Assembly (NCBI RefSeq): GCF_004353185.1
Contig: NZ_SMUS01000020.1
Span: 1 to 64,000 of the forward strand
From: Clostridium cuniculi
GTDB taxonomy: Bacteria; Bacillota; Clostridia; Clostridiales; Clostridiaceae
DNA: 64,000 nt
Direction of reading: 5' to 3'
This document shows, piece after piece, positions 17,880 to 25,256 of this stretch. Position 1 is the stretch's first letter. The number at the start of each line of letters is the position of its first letter. Made by a program: the position numbers and the translations under genes. Under the pieces are notes generated by a model. That model had not been told where the DNA came from and did no database searches. It was given only the letters and a program-made list of their open reading frames with translations.

Positions 17880-18506
17880 TTAGTTTCTTTCAACAACGTT
17901 ATACATAAGTGCATTTACTATAGCTGCTGCAACAGTACTTCCACCTTTTCTTCCCTTAACTCTTATATATGGTATATTAAGTTCCTCTAAGTTTTCCTTA
18001 CTTTCAGCTGCTCCAACAAATCCTACTGGCACTGCTATAATTAACTTTGGATTTGCTTTCCTACTTTTTATCAACTCTTTTAATTTAAACAAAGCTGTTG
18101 GTGCATTTCCAAATACAAAAATATCCACATTATCATTGCAAGCTTTTTCTACGGCTGCCATAGAACGTGTTATTGATTTTTCTTTTGCTTCTTTATGTAC
18201 TTCTTCTAAATTTACATAACAGATAGCTTTTCCATTTAGTTTAGATAAAGCCATTTTATTTATTCCTGATAAAGCCATATTAGTATCTGTATAAATTGTA
18301 AATGGCTTTTTAAAAATTTCCTTTGATGCCTCTATAGCATCTTTACTTATTTCTACTAGATTCTTATATTCAAAATCTGCTGTAGTATGAATTGTTCTCT
18401 TTATTATTGAAAGCTCTTCCTTAGTAAAATTATGATCTCCCATTTCACTTTCTATAATCTTCATACTAGTATTTTCTATTTCCATTGGATTTTTGATATA
18501 GTCCAT
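17880..18506 (-). CDS. cbiC: Cobalt-precorrin-8 methylmutase CbiC
   Basis: This 208-residue protein has the CbiC/CobH pattern: IHTTADFEY with the catalytic histidine, DTNMALSGI, FGNAPTALF, and the strongly conserved PVGFVGAAESKE followed by KGRKGGSTVAAAIVNAL. It moves the C11 methyl group to C12, making cobyrinate. It lies between cbiA and cbiD and has an AAGGAG ribosome site. Confidence 0.96.
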   Translation of the reverse strand: MDYIKNPMEIENTSMKIIESEMGDHNFTKEELSIIKRTIHTTADFEYKNLVEISKDAIEASKEIFKKPFTIYTDTNMALSGINKMALSKLNGKAICYVNLEEVHKEAKEKSITRSMAAVEKACNDNVDIFVFGNAPTALFKLKELIKSRKANPKLIIAVPVGFVGAAESKENLEELNIPYIRVKGRKGGSTVAAAIVNALMYNVVERN

Positions 18507-18551
18507 AATTATTTTTCTCCTTATTACTCCAATAATTTATCTAATCCTAAG

Positions 18552-19835
18552 TTACTTTAATAGTTCCTTAATAAATTCTAGATTTCCAAAGAAATGCACA
18601 TGTGGATATCCTGCTAATGTATTATTCTTCTTATATCCACATCTCCAATTAATTTTCTCCCCTGTATATGAAGTTTTAATAACATCATACATTGTCTCTT
18701 CATTTAAGTTTACCTTGGACTTATGAAACTCATGACAATTAATTTCTATATTTTTAAATAATAATGTTGCATATCCAAATCTATTCAAACTTTTAGTCAT
18801 TTCACTATTTCCATTTAAGAAGCCTACCATATTAACATTATCTATATTTCCTGTTAAATACATTAATCCTCCACACTCCGCATAACACTTTAATCCATTA
18901 TCAAGTGCTTCTTTTATGCTATTAAGCATTTCTGTATTCTTACTTAATGTTTCTTTAAATACTTCTGGATAACCCCCACCTAAATATAAAAAATCAATAT
19001 CCTCTGGTATCTTTTTATCTCTAAGTGGACTAAAATAAATAACCTCTCCAGCCTCTTCTAATAACTCCAAATTCTCTTTATAATAAAATCTAAATGCTTC
19101 ATCAAATGCAACCGCTATTCTCTTATTACTCTTACTTAAATGATAATTGTCTTCAAAGCACTTTACCTCTTTAAAACTTTCAATAATTCCATCTAAATCT
19201 ATATACTTTTCAATAATTTCTGATAAATAATCTATCTTTTTATTTAAGTTTCCAACTTCCACACTTTGAACTAATCCTAAATGTCTACTTTCAAGCTTAA
19301 GTTCATCATCCTTTGGTATATAACCAAATACTTTTAATCCACAATGTATTTCTATTGCAGGCTTTAATAATTTATAAAAACCTGCACTTATACAATTTAA
19401 AACAACACCAACTATATTTGCATTTTTAAAGTTCTTAATCCCATTAATCTCTGCACATAAAGTTACACTTTGTGCCTTAGGTGTTATAACTAATAATATA
19501 GGTGAATTATCTAAAACCTTTGAAACACTATATGTTGAGCATGATTCATCTAATCCCTTTCCATCGTATAATCCCATAACACCTTCAATTACAGCTAAAT
19601 CACCTTTTCCTCTAGAAAAGCTAGCCTTAACGCCCTCTTCCCCCATTAGGTGTAAATCTAAATTTCTGGATACTTTACCTGTTATTTCAGTATGAAATCC
19701 AGTATCAATATAATCAGGTCCTACTTTATATCCTTGTACATCATAACTTCTATTTTTTAATGCCTTCATCAATCCAAGAGTAAATGTAGTCTTTCCACCA
19801 CCACTGCAGTTAGATGAAATTATTAATGTCTTCAT
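18552..19835 (-). CDS. cbiA: Cobyrinate a,c-diamide synthase CbiA
   Basis: This 427-residue protein has an N-terminal ATP-binding domain (NCSGGGKTTFTLG P-loop, KVGPDYIDTGFH) and a C-terminal type I glutamine amidotransferase domain with the nucleophile cysteine in YAECGGLMYL and the histidine in GYPHVHF. It amidates the a and c side chains using glutamine and ATP. It is the last ring-modifying enzyme in this operon; the lower-ligand and adenosylation enzymes (CbiB, CbiP, CobU, CobS, CobT) are not in the window. Confidence 0.95.
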   Translation of the reverse strand: MKTLIISSNCSGGGKTTFTLGLMKALKNRSYDVQGYKVGPDYIDTGFHTEITGKVSRNLDLHLMGEEGVKASFSRGKGDLAVIEGVMGLYDGKGLDESCSTYSVSKVLDNSPILLVITPKAQSVTLCAEINGIKNFKNANIVGVVLNCISAGFYKLLKPAIEIHCGLKVFGYIPKDDELKLESRHLGLVQSVEVGNLNKKIDYLSEIIEKYIDLDGIIESFKEVKCFEDNYHLSKSNKRIAVAFDEAFRFYYKENLELLEEAGEVIYFSPLRDKKIPEDIDFLYLGGGYPEVFKETLSKNTEMLNSIKEALDNGLKCYAECGGLMYLTGNIDNVNMVGFLNGNSEMTKSLNRFGYATLLFKNIEINCHEFHKSKVNLNEETMYDVIKTSYTGEKINWRCGYKKNNTLAGYPHVHFFGNLEFIKELLK

Positions 19836-19847
19836 AACACTATCTCC

Positions 19848-20690
19848 TTAACTTCTTACCTTAACCCTATGACCTTTTTTAGTTTGTCCAGCTCCAACAT
19901 ATCTATCATTGATAAGATCATCAATTCTATTTATATATAATTTATTAAACTTTTCATTTTCTCCAAGGCCTTTCATATATACATTTACTTTAATGCCTTC
20001 TGCTTCTAACATTGATTTTAAAGACCCTTCGTCATCTGAAGCCATGTCATTTCTAGCATGATCACCGGCTACTACCATTAATGGTGCAAGAGTAACCTCA
20101 CTAATATTCTTCTTTTTTACTCTACTTATTACATTTTCAAAATTAGGATATCCCTCTACAGTTGTAACAAATACATTCTCATAGCCTTCATCTTCAAATA
20201 CAGCTTGTAAACACCCATATACTGAATTTGCAGGATGAGCAGTTCCATGTCCCATTAATACTACAGCATTATTTTCTTCATATAACTCTTTTGTTGCTTC
20301 AATAAATAATGAATAATCTTGTGGTAATTCTTCAATTCCCTGATAATAAAAAATTGGTCTTCCTACCTTTAGTACTTCAAATTTTTCCTTAAAAATTTCT
20401 GCTATTTTATTTATATATATAAATTCTTCACCTGGTATCATATGCAATGGTTGCATAATTATCTCTTCATAACCACTATCATATAGCTTCTCTAACATTG
20501 CTTCTGGAGTATCAATAAAAATTTCATACTTCTCTTGTAACTTCTTTATTATCTTATGAGATGTAAATGCTCTATATATATCATATTCGCTAAAAGTATC
20601 TCTTATTTGTTTTTCTGCCTTTTCAATTGTTTTCTCTAATGTGTCTAAGTAACTTGTCCCAAAACTAACTACTAATATTGCCTTTTTCAT
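19848..20690 (-). CDS. cbiK: Anaerobic cobaltochelatase CbiK
   Basis: This 280-residue protein of the chelatase fold begins KKAILVVSFGTSYLDTLEKT. It has the metal-binding histidines in HMIPGEE, MGHGTAHPAN and VAGDHARNDM. It inserts Co2+ into sirohydrochlorin and so commits the precursor to B12. It is the first gene of the operon and is preceded by GATAGGAGA. An intrinsic terminator lies only 33 bases before the start codon, so entry into the operon is gated there. Confidence 0.95.
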   Translation of the reverse strand: MKKAILVVSFGTSYLDTLEKTIEKAEKQIRDTFSEYDIYRAFTSHKIIKKLQEKYEIFIDTPEAMLEKLYDSGYEEIIMQPLHMIPGEEFIYINKIAEIFKEKFEVLKVGRPIFYYQGIEELPQDYSLFIEATKELYEENNAVVLMGHGTAHPANSVYGCLQAVFEDEGYENVFVTTVEGYPNFENVISRVKKKNISEVTLAPLMVVAGDHARNDMASDDEGSLKSMLEAEGIKVNVYMKGLGENEKFNKLYINRIDDLINDRYVGAGQTKKGHRVKVRS

Positions 20691-20723
20691 AGCACAAATC
20701 TCCTATCAAATTATTTATATAAT

Positions 20724-20749
20724 AAAAAAAGCACCCTTCATGGGGTGCT
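20724..20749 (-). terminator. Leader terminator immediately before cbiK
   Basis: On the minus strand AGCACCC and GGGTGCT (20743-20749 with 20730-20736) form a seven-pair stem with a six-base loop, followed by seven T residues. It lies in the operon leader between the riboswitch and cbiK, so it is the likely regulated terminator of the cobalamin riboswitch. It is not found beside the other copies of the repeat. Confidence 0.85.
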
Positions 20750-20777
20750 CCAGACAACAAAAATAAAAACTATATAT

Positions 20778-21250
20778 CTAAATTGCTCGTTATGGCTTGA
20801 ATGCCGTGATGACGAAAATTAATGATATTCTCTCCAGGAATTAGTGTAATTTTCGTTAAGAATTTATATTGTTTTTTCCAGAAAAAGTCCTAAAGCTTCG
20901 AAGTTCACTATCGTTTACCTCAGCTTCTTAACGGACTTTTTCTTCCAAAAACAATTAAATTCTAAAACTTATTTACAATATTCATTCCGATAATATCATT
21001 AATTTTTCTCTATCACTAGCTTTTAAGCTAAAAGATGCAATTTTCTGCGTAACCACATTAAAAGTTAACGACATCTGCTATATTTCATATTATAAATTAT
21101 TAATTTTTTAATATATATTTTTAATAAACTAAGAGTATTAATATAAAAATTAACTATTTTATAATAAAAATTTATAACATAAAACATTAACTATAAAAGT
21201 GCCTCATTATAAGCAGATACATGGAAAAAGAAAAAATAAGTAGTTTATTT
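20778..21250 (-). repeat. Dispersed structured repeat, copy 2, inside the cbi leader
   Basis: This 473-bp non-coding block aligns almost end to end with 46098-46570. Nested stems are AGAATTTA (20859-20866) with TAAATTCT (20956-20963), TTGTTTTT (from 20869) with AAAAACAA (20947-20954), and AGAAAAAGTCC (20880-20890) with GGACTTTTTCT (20933-20943). Read on the minus strand it has the same sense as copy 1. It separates the riboswitch aptamer from the terminator before cbiK. Confidence 0.88.
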
Positions 21251-21315
21251 TCCCATCCATATGTTCAATAATCTCTATTATATCATCCTTACCTTCCCAC
21301 CGAAGTATAGATTAA

Positions 21316-21501
21316 AATCTAGGCAGGTCTCCTGGCTTAAACTTCATCCTCATCTCATTCCTTCCCAGCTTTATGAAAACCAGTGGATTAATTTGAGATT
21401 TGTCTGTTATTACAGTAGCGGGGGCTGCAGTGGCATCTAACCACTTTCCCTTTTAATTCAAAGTTATAGTAATAAAAAACTATAATTTCAAAACCTAAAT
21501 T
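21316..21501 (-). promoter_or_regulatory. Cobalamin (B12) riboswitch
   Basis: Read on the minus strand, the block contains AAAAGGGAA, the GCCACTGCAGCCCCCGC core, CTACTGTAA, and the closing box AGCCAGGAGACCTGCC, all hallmarks of the cobalamin riboswitch. Helix P1 can form between 21494-21501 and 21316-21323, and a P2 hairpin (ATTATAGT with ACTATAA) lies at about 21463-21490. It leads to cbiK and the whole cbi operon, which B12 binding should switch off. Its usual nearby terminator is displaced by repeat copy 2. Confidence 0.95.
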
Positions 21502-21512
21502 TACCAATATTC

Positions 21513-21554
21513 AAATATATTCTATTTCATTAAATAATAAAATAGAATATATTT
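21513..21554 (-). terminator. Hairpin downstream of the aspartate decarboxylase gene
   Basis: AAATATATTCTATTT (21513-21527) pairs perfectly with 21540-21554. It is 50 bases past the minus-strand stop at 21604. The stem is all A/T except two pairs and lacks a clean T run, so it may be a weak terminator. Confidence 0.45.
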
Positions 21555-21603
21555 CAAGTTATTTTTAATTTATTTATTTCTCATTAAACAGTATACCAAT
21601 AAA

Positions 21604-23238
21604 TTACCATCTAAATTCCTTCCATTCCTTTGCATATTCATCAAAAAGTTCATTTATACCTTTTCCTATTGTTATATATTGATCATCTGTTAAATTGGCT
21701 AAGGATACTCTAATTGACCAGGTAGGCCCTTTGAATCCATCTCCATTTAACAAAACTATTCCATATTTTTCTGCTAATTCAAATAAAAACTCAATTGCGC
21801 TACGCTCTCTCTTTAAATATTCAACAAATTCTTCTCCATATTTAAATTTTGCCCAAACTAATAAATCATATTTATTATAATAATTTGTGCTATATATATC
21901 ATTCTTCATTGGTAATCCAATTAAATTTTCATCTAATAATTCTTTTCGTCTTTTACAGATATTTTTAGTTTGTTCTTTATATTTATCTTCTTTATCTAAC
22001 AATGAAAATATTGAGAAAATAGCCATTTGTACTTGTTGTGGAGTTGATAAACCTGCTGTATGGTTTAATGCTACTTGCCTACTATCAGCAACCATTCTAT
22101 CAATAAAAGGAATTTTTTCTGGTTCTGTACTCATAGTTGAATATCTTTCATCAACTATATCCTTATCTTCTTCATTTAATTCAGCTATTAACTTATCAAA
22201 AACATTATCTTCTGCTAAAGCTATAACTCCTAATCTCCAGCCTGTTACTCCAAAATATTTAGAATAAGAATATACACCAATTGTGTTGTATGGCATGGTA
22301 ACCATTAATGATTTAAATTTATCACAAAATGTTCCATAAACATCATCTGTAACAATCATTAGGTTGGGGTTATTCTTCTCTACGATTTTTTTTATATACT
22401 CCATAGATTCTTCATTTATTGCTACTGAAGGTGGATTACTTGGATTAACAATACAGGCTAATTTTATATCCTTATCCCCTAGCTTATCTAACTCTTCCTT
22501 AGGATATTGCCATGTATGTCTACCTTCTTCATTAAATTCTGATGCATATATATTTACAACTTCAAAGTTATATCTTGGCAATTCAGGAATATCTAAATAT
22601 GGTGTAAATATAGGTACTAATAATGCTATCTTATCTCCTGGGCAAAGTAACCTATTAGCCTCTAGTGAATCAAATATATAGCACATTGCAGCAGTTCCAC
22701 CTTCTACTGCAAAAATCTGATGCTTATCACTATTAGGGCTTCCTCCCATTTCGTTAATTAAATAATCTCTTACTACAATTTCAATATGTGTAAGCATTCT
22801 ATCTGGCAATGGATAATTATCTCCTATGATTCCATCTACAAGCTCAAAGACCCAATTATCCTTATCAAAATTATGTATATCTATTCCATACTCTATTATG
22901 TTATTAAGCAATTCTATTCCAGGTGCATCTTTATGCTTGTCATAATAAAGCTTAAATCTATTATAAATTCCAGTATTATGAGGCATTCCTGCTAAGTCCC
23001 CATCACACCATGTTCTTTGAGTCTCCTCTACTGCAAATTGACCTAATGTAAAAAATGCTTGCCTTGGAGTTGCAGCTGTCCAATTAGGATTTCCTCTTCC
23101 TGCATTTAACAATACATTAGTACCTTTTCTTTCAGATTTTAATGCAAGCTCAATCAATTTATCTTTTAATTCAAAAGGACTTAAACTCTTAACTTCTTCA
23201 ATTAGTTTTTTTCTTTTTATTTCTCTAATAGTACTCAT
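21604..23238 (-). CDS. aspD: Aspartate 4-decarboxylase / aspartate aminotransferase (PLP)
   Basis: This 544-residue PLP enzyme matches the large bifunctional aspartate 4-decarboxylase family in length and motifs: LNAGRGNPNWTAATPRQAF near residue 43, the VNPSNPPS segment, VTDDVYGTF, and the lysine that binds PLP in SYSKYFGVTGWRLG. It converts L-aspartate to L-alanine and CO2 in the cytoplasm. Paired with an aspartate/alanine antiporter this can build proton-motive force, but no antiporter gene is seen here. AAGGGGG precedes the ATG. It forms its own transcription unit upstream of the cbi leader. Confidence 0.93.
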   Translation of the reverse strand: MSTIREIKRKKLIEEVKSLSPFELKDKLIELALKSERKGTNVLLNAGRGNPNWTAATPRQAFFTLGQFAVEETQRTWCDGDLAGMPHNTGIYNRFKLYYDKHKDAPGIELLNNIIEYGIDIHNFDKDNWVFELVDGIIGDNYPLPDRMLTHIEIVVRDYLINEMGGSPNSDKHQIFAVEGGTAAMCYIFDSLEANRLLCPGDKIALLVPIFTPYLDIPELPRYNFEVVNIYASEFNEEGRHTWQYPKEELDKLGDKDIKLACIVNPSNPPSVAINEESMEYIKKIVEKNNPNLMIVTDDVYGTFCDKFKSLMVTMPYNTIGVYSYSKYFGVTGWRLGVIALAEDNVFDKLIAELNEEDKDIVDERYSTMSTEPEKIPFIDRMVADSRQVALNHTAGLSTPQQVQMAIFSIFSLLDKEDKYKEQTKNICKRRKELLDENLIGLPMKNDIYSTNYYNKYDLLVWAKFKYGEEFVEYLKRERSAIEFLFELAEKYGIVLLNGDGFKGPTWSIRVSLANLTDDQYITIGKGINELFDEYAKEWKEFRW

Positions 23239-23333
23239 GTTAAATCCCCCTTTAACTAAAATTTTATTCGCAATATTCTTCTATTATTGCTATTTTGCTC
23301 TTTATATATTTAAAATATTCTCATAACTGAAAA

Positions 23334-23363
23334 GAGAGATTTGCACCTAAGCACAAATCTCTC
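23334..23363 (-). terminator. Terminator of the small membrane peptide gene
   Basis: GAGAGATTTG (23334-23343) pairs with CAAATCTCTC (23354-23363), and TTTT follows on the minus strand. It begins 11 bases after the stop of the small frame at 23375. Confidence 0.75.
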
Positions 23364-23374
23364 ATTAAATTATT

Positions 23375-23473
23375 TTATTTATTTTTATTTGTTATAACTA
23401 TTGAAACTAATGAAGCTACTATAAGTATTATTAATAATACTCCTACTATTTTAGCAAAAAGTTCATAATTAAT
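23375..23473 (-). CDS. Possible 32-residue single-pass membrane peptide with ATT start
   Basis: On the minus strand a frame encodes a short N-terminus, a hydrophobic stretch rich in Ile, Val and Leu (about residues 9-27), and a positive tail ending NKNK. It has a promoter (23531-23559), a strong GGGGGAGAG ribosome site (23481-23489), and a terminator just after the stop. No ATG, GTG or TTG is in frame. The codon at the right distance is ATT at 23473. An out-of-frame ATG at 23466 would join the same frame if the five-T run at its fourth codon had one more T, so a sequence error or true frameshift is the alternative. Confidence 0.5.
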   Translation of the reverse strand: MNYELFAKIVGVLLIILIVASLVSIVITNKNK

Positions 23474-23530
23474 TATATTTCTCTCCCCCAGACTATAACT
23501 TTTTATTTTACTTAATTTCCCTTTTATTAT

Positions 23531-23559
23531 ATTATCTTACTTTTAATAAATAGCGTCAA
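23531..23559 (-). promoter_or_regulatory. Promoter of the small membrane peptide
   Basis: On the minus strand TTGACG (23554-23559) and GATAAT (23531-23536) are separated by 17 bases. This places the start of transcription about 40 bases before the ribosome site at 23485. Confidence 0.65.
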
Positions 23560-23694
23560 GTTCCATCCATCTCATAATTTAGTTAATATGAGAATTTCAC
23601 ACAATAAGGTTAAAGCTATGTTATAATCTACTTATTCATAGCTAAAAATAATATAAAGTTATTATTAAAATTTTAGAAATTCAGAGAGGTATAT

Positions 23695-25209
23695 ATGAAA
23701 AACTTAAAAATTTATTTTACATCTGATATGCATGGATACTTATATCCAACAAACTACATAGATAAAGAACCTAAAAATATTGGTTTAATAAATATGATTA
23801 ATGATTTCAAAAAAGACGGTAATACATTAATTATCGATGCTGGTGATACTATTCAAGGTTCACCTCTTACTTATTATTTAAGTGGCAAGAAATTTAATAT
23901 ACATCCTATTGCAGATATTATGAATGCTGCTGGATATGACTTTGTAACTCTAGGAAATCATGATTTTAATTATGGCCTATTATATTTAAGAAAATATCTT
24001 CGTACATTAAATGCTAAGTGCTTATGTGCAAATGTTGTTGATAAAACTGGAGAATTACCTATTTTACCTTATTCTATAAAGACTTTAGAAAATGGTTTGA
24101 AAGTTGGAATTATAGGAATAACAACAGATTTTATAAACCACTGGGAAAGAACTGAAAATATAGCTAACATAAGCATTACTGATACTTTTGAAGCTGTAAA
24201 ATATTATTTTGATGAAGTAAAAGCAGCATCAGATATCGTCATTGGACTTTATCATGGCGGGTTTGAGTATGACTTAAACTCACATAAGCAACTTATGTTT
24301 ACAAGTGAAAATATAGCTTATAAATTATGTTTAGAATTTGATTTTGACCTCTTACTTACTGGTCATCAACATATGCCATTAGCAGATACTATAATTAATG
24401 GTACTCATGTTGTTCAAACACCTCAAAGAGCTACAAGCTATGTACAAATAGAATTGAATTTAAATGATGATGGTAGTAAAACTATTACCTCATCTCTTCA
24501 AAAGGTTAAATTAAATTTTGAAAATGAAATATATAATAAATATTTACCTTTAGAAAATGATGTTCAACAATGGTTAGATACTCCTATAGGATTTTTAGAT
24601 GAAAATTTATATCCATCTTCTCATTTAGATATGGCTCTAAATGGTTCAGCTTTAGCTAACTTTATAAATGCAGTTCAACTTGATGAAAGTGGTGCTGATA
24701 TCTCATGTACTTGTTTCTCTAATGAAATAAAAGGATTTGATAAAAATGTTACTGTAAGAGATGTAGTATCTACTTATATGTTTCCAAATACACTAGTAAT
24801 AGTCGAAATTAATAGGACTCAATTAAAAACAGTATTAGAAAGATGTGCTAGCTATTTTAACAATAATAATGGAAATATATCAATTTCTGATGCATTTTTA
24901 AAACCTAAAATACAACATTATAATTATGACTATTTCGCAAATATAGATTATACTTTTGACTTAAACAGACCTGTTGGTGATAGAGTTGTATCTATAAAGT
25001 TTAAAGGTAAAGAATTAGATGATACTTCTAAACTTTCTCTTGTTATGAATAATTATAGATCAACAGGAGTTGGTGGATATGATGTGTATAAAGAATGTCC
25101 ACGTTTAAGAGAAATATTAGTAGAAATGCCTGAAGTTATTATTGACTATTTTATAAAGCATAAAAATGTTAAAGTAGATAAAACTAAGTATATTAATATT
25201 ATTTATTAA
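23695..25209 (+). CDS. 5'-nucleotidase/2',3'-cyclic phosphodiesterase family protein
   Basis: This 504-residue protein has the calcineurin-like metal motifs of the UshA/CpdB family: FTSDMHGYL, DAGDTIQGS, TLGNHDFNYG, GLYHGG and TGHQHMPL within the first ~250 residues. A C-terminal 5_nucleotid_C domain with FANIDYTFDLNRP and NNYRSTGVGGYD binds the nucleotide. Most family members are exported, but this one has no signal peptide and no anchor, so a cytoplasmic role in nucleotide turnover is inferred. A GAGAGG ribosome site precedes the ATG, and TATAAT at 23622-23627 may be its -10 element. Confidence 0.9.
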   Translation: MKNLKIYFTSDMHGYLYPTNYIDKEPKNIGLINMINDFKKDGNTLIIDAGDTIQGSPLTYYLSGKKFNIHPIADIMNAAGYDFVTLGNHDFNYGLLYLRKYLRTLNAKCLCANVVDKTGELPILPYSIKTLENGLKVGIIGITTDFINHWERTENIANISITDTFEAVKYYFDEVKAASDIVIGLYHGGFEYDLNSHKQLMFTSENIAYKLCLEFDFDLLLTGHQHMPLADTIINGTHVVQTPQRATSYVQIELNLNDDGSKTITSSLQKVKLNFENEIYNKYLPLENDVQQWLDTPIGFLDENLYPSSHLDMALNGSALANFINAVQLDESGADISCTCFSNEIKGFDKNVTVRDVVSTYMFPNTLVIVEINRTQLKTVLERCASYFNNNNGNISISDAFLKPKIQHYNYDYFANIDYTFDLNRPVGDRVVSIKFKGKELDDTSKLSLVMNNYRSTGVGGYDVYKECPRLREILVEMPEVIIDYFIKHKNVKVDKTKYINIIY

Positions 25210-25214
25210 ATGTT

Positions 25215-25247
25215 TTAAGGTCAACCTATATAATAGATTGACCTTAA
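25215..25247. terminator. Bidirectional terminator between convergent genes
   Basis: TTAAGGTCAA (25215-25224) pairs with TTGACCTTAA (25238-25247), between the stops of the nucleotidase gene and the GH42 gene. Confidence 0.75.
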
Positions 25248-25256
25248 TCTTTGTAA

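Noticed and set aside
21463-21491. TTGAAA and TATAAC 17 bases apart on the minus strand, first read as the promoter of the cbi operon.
   Set aside because: Both words fall inside the P2 hairpin of the cobalamin riboswitch, whose P1 strand lies further upstream at 21494-21501. The real promoter must lie upstream of that.
23446-23466. ATG frame of only six codons before a stop, near the small membrane peptide.
   Set aside because: Too short and about 14 bases from the ribosome site. It is kept only as the alternative start if the T run is misread.
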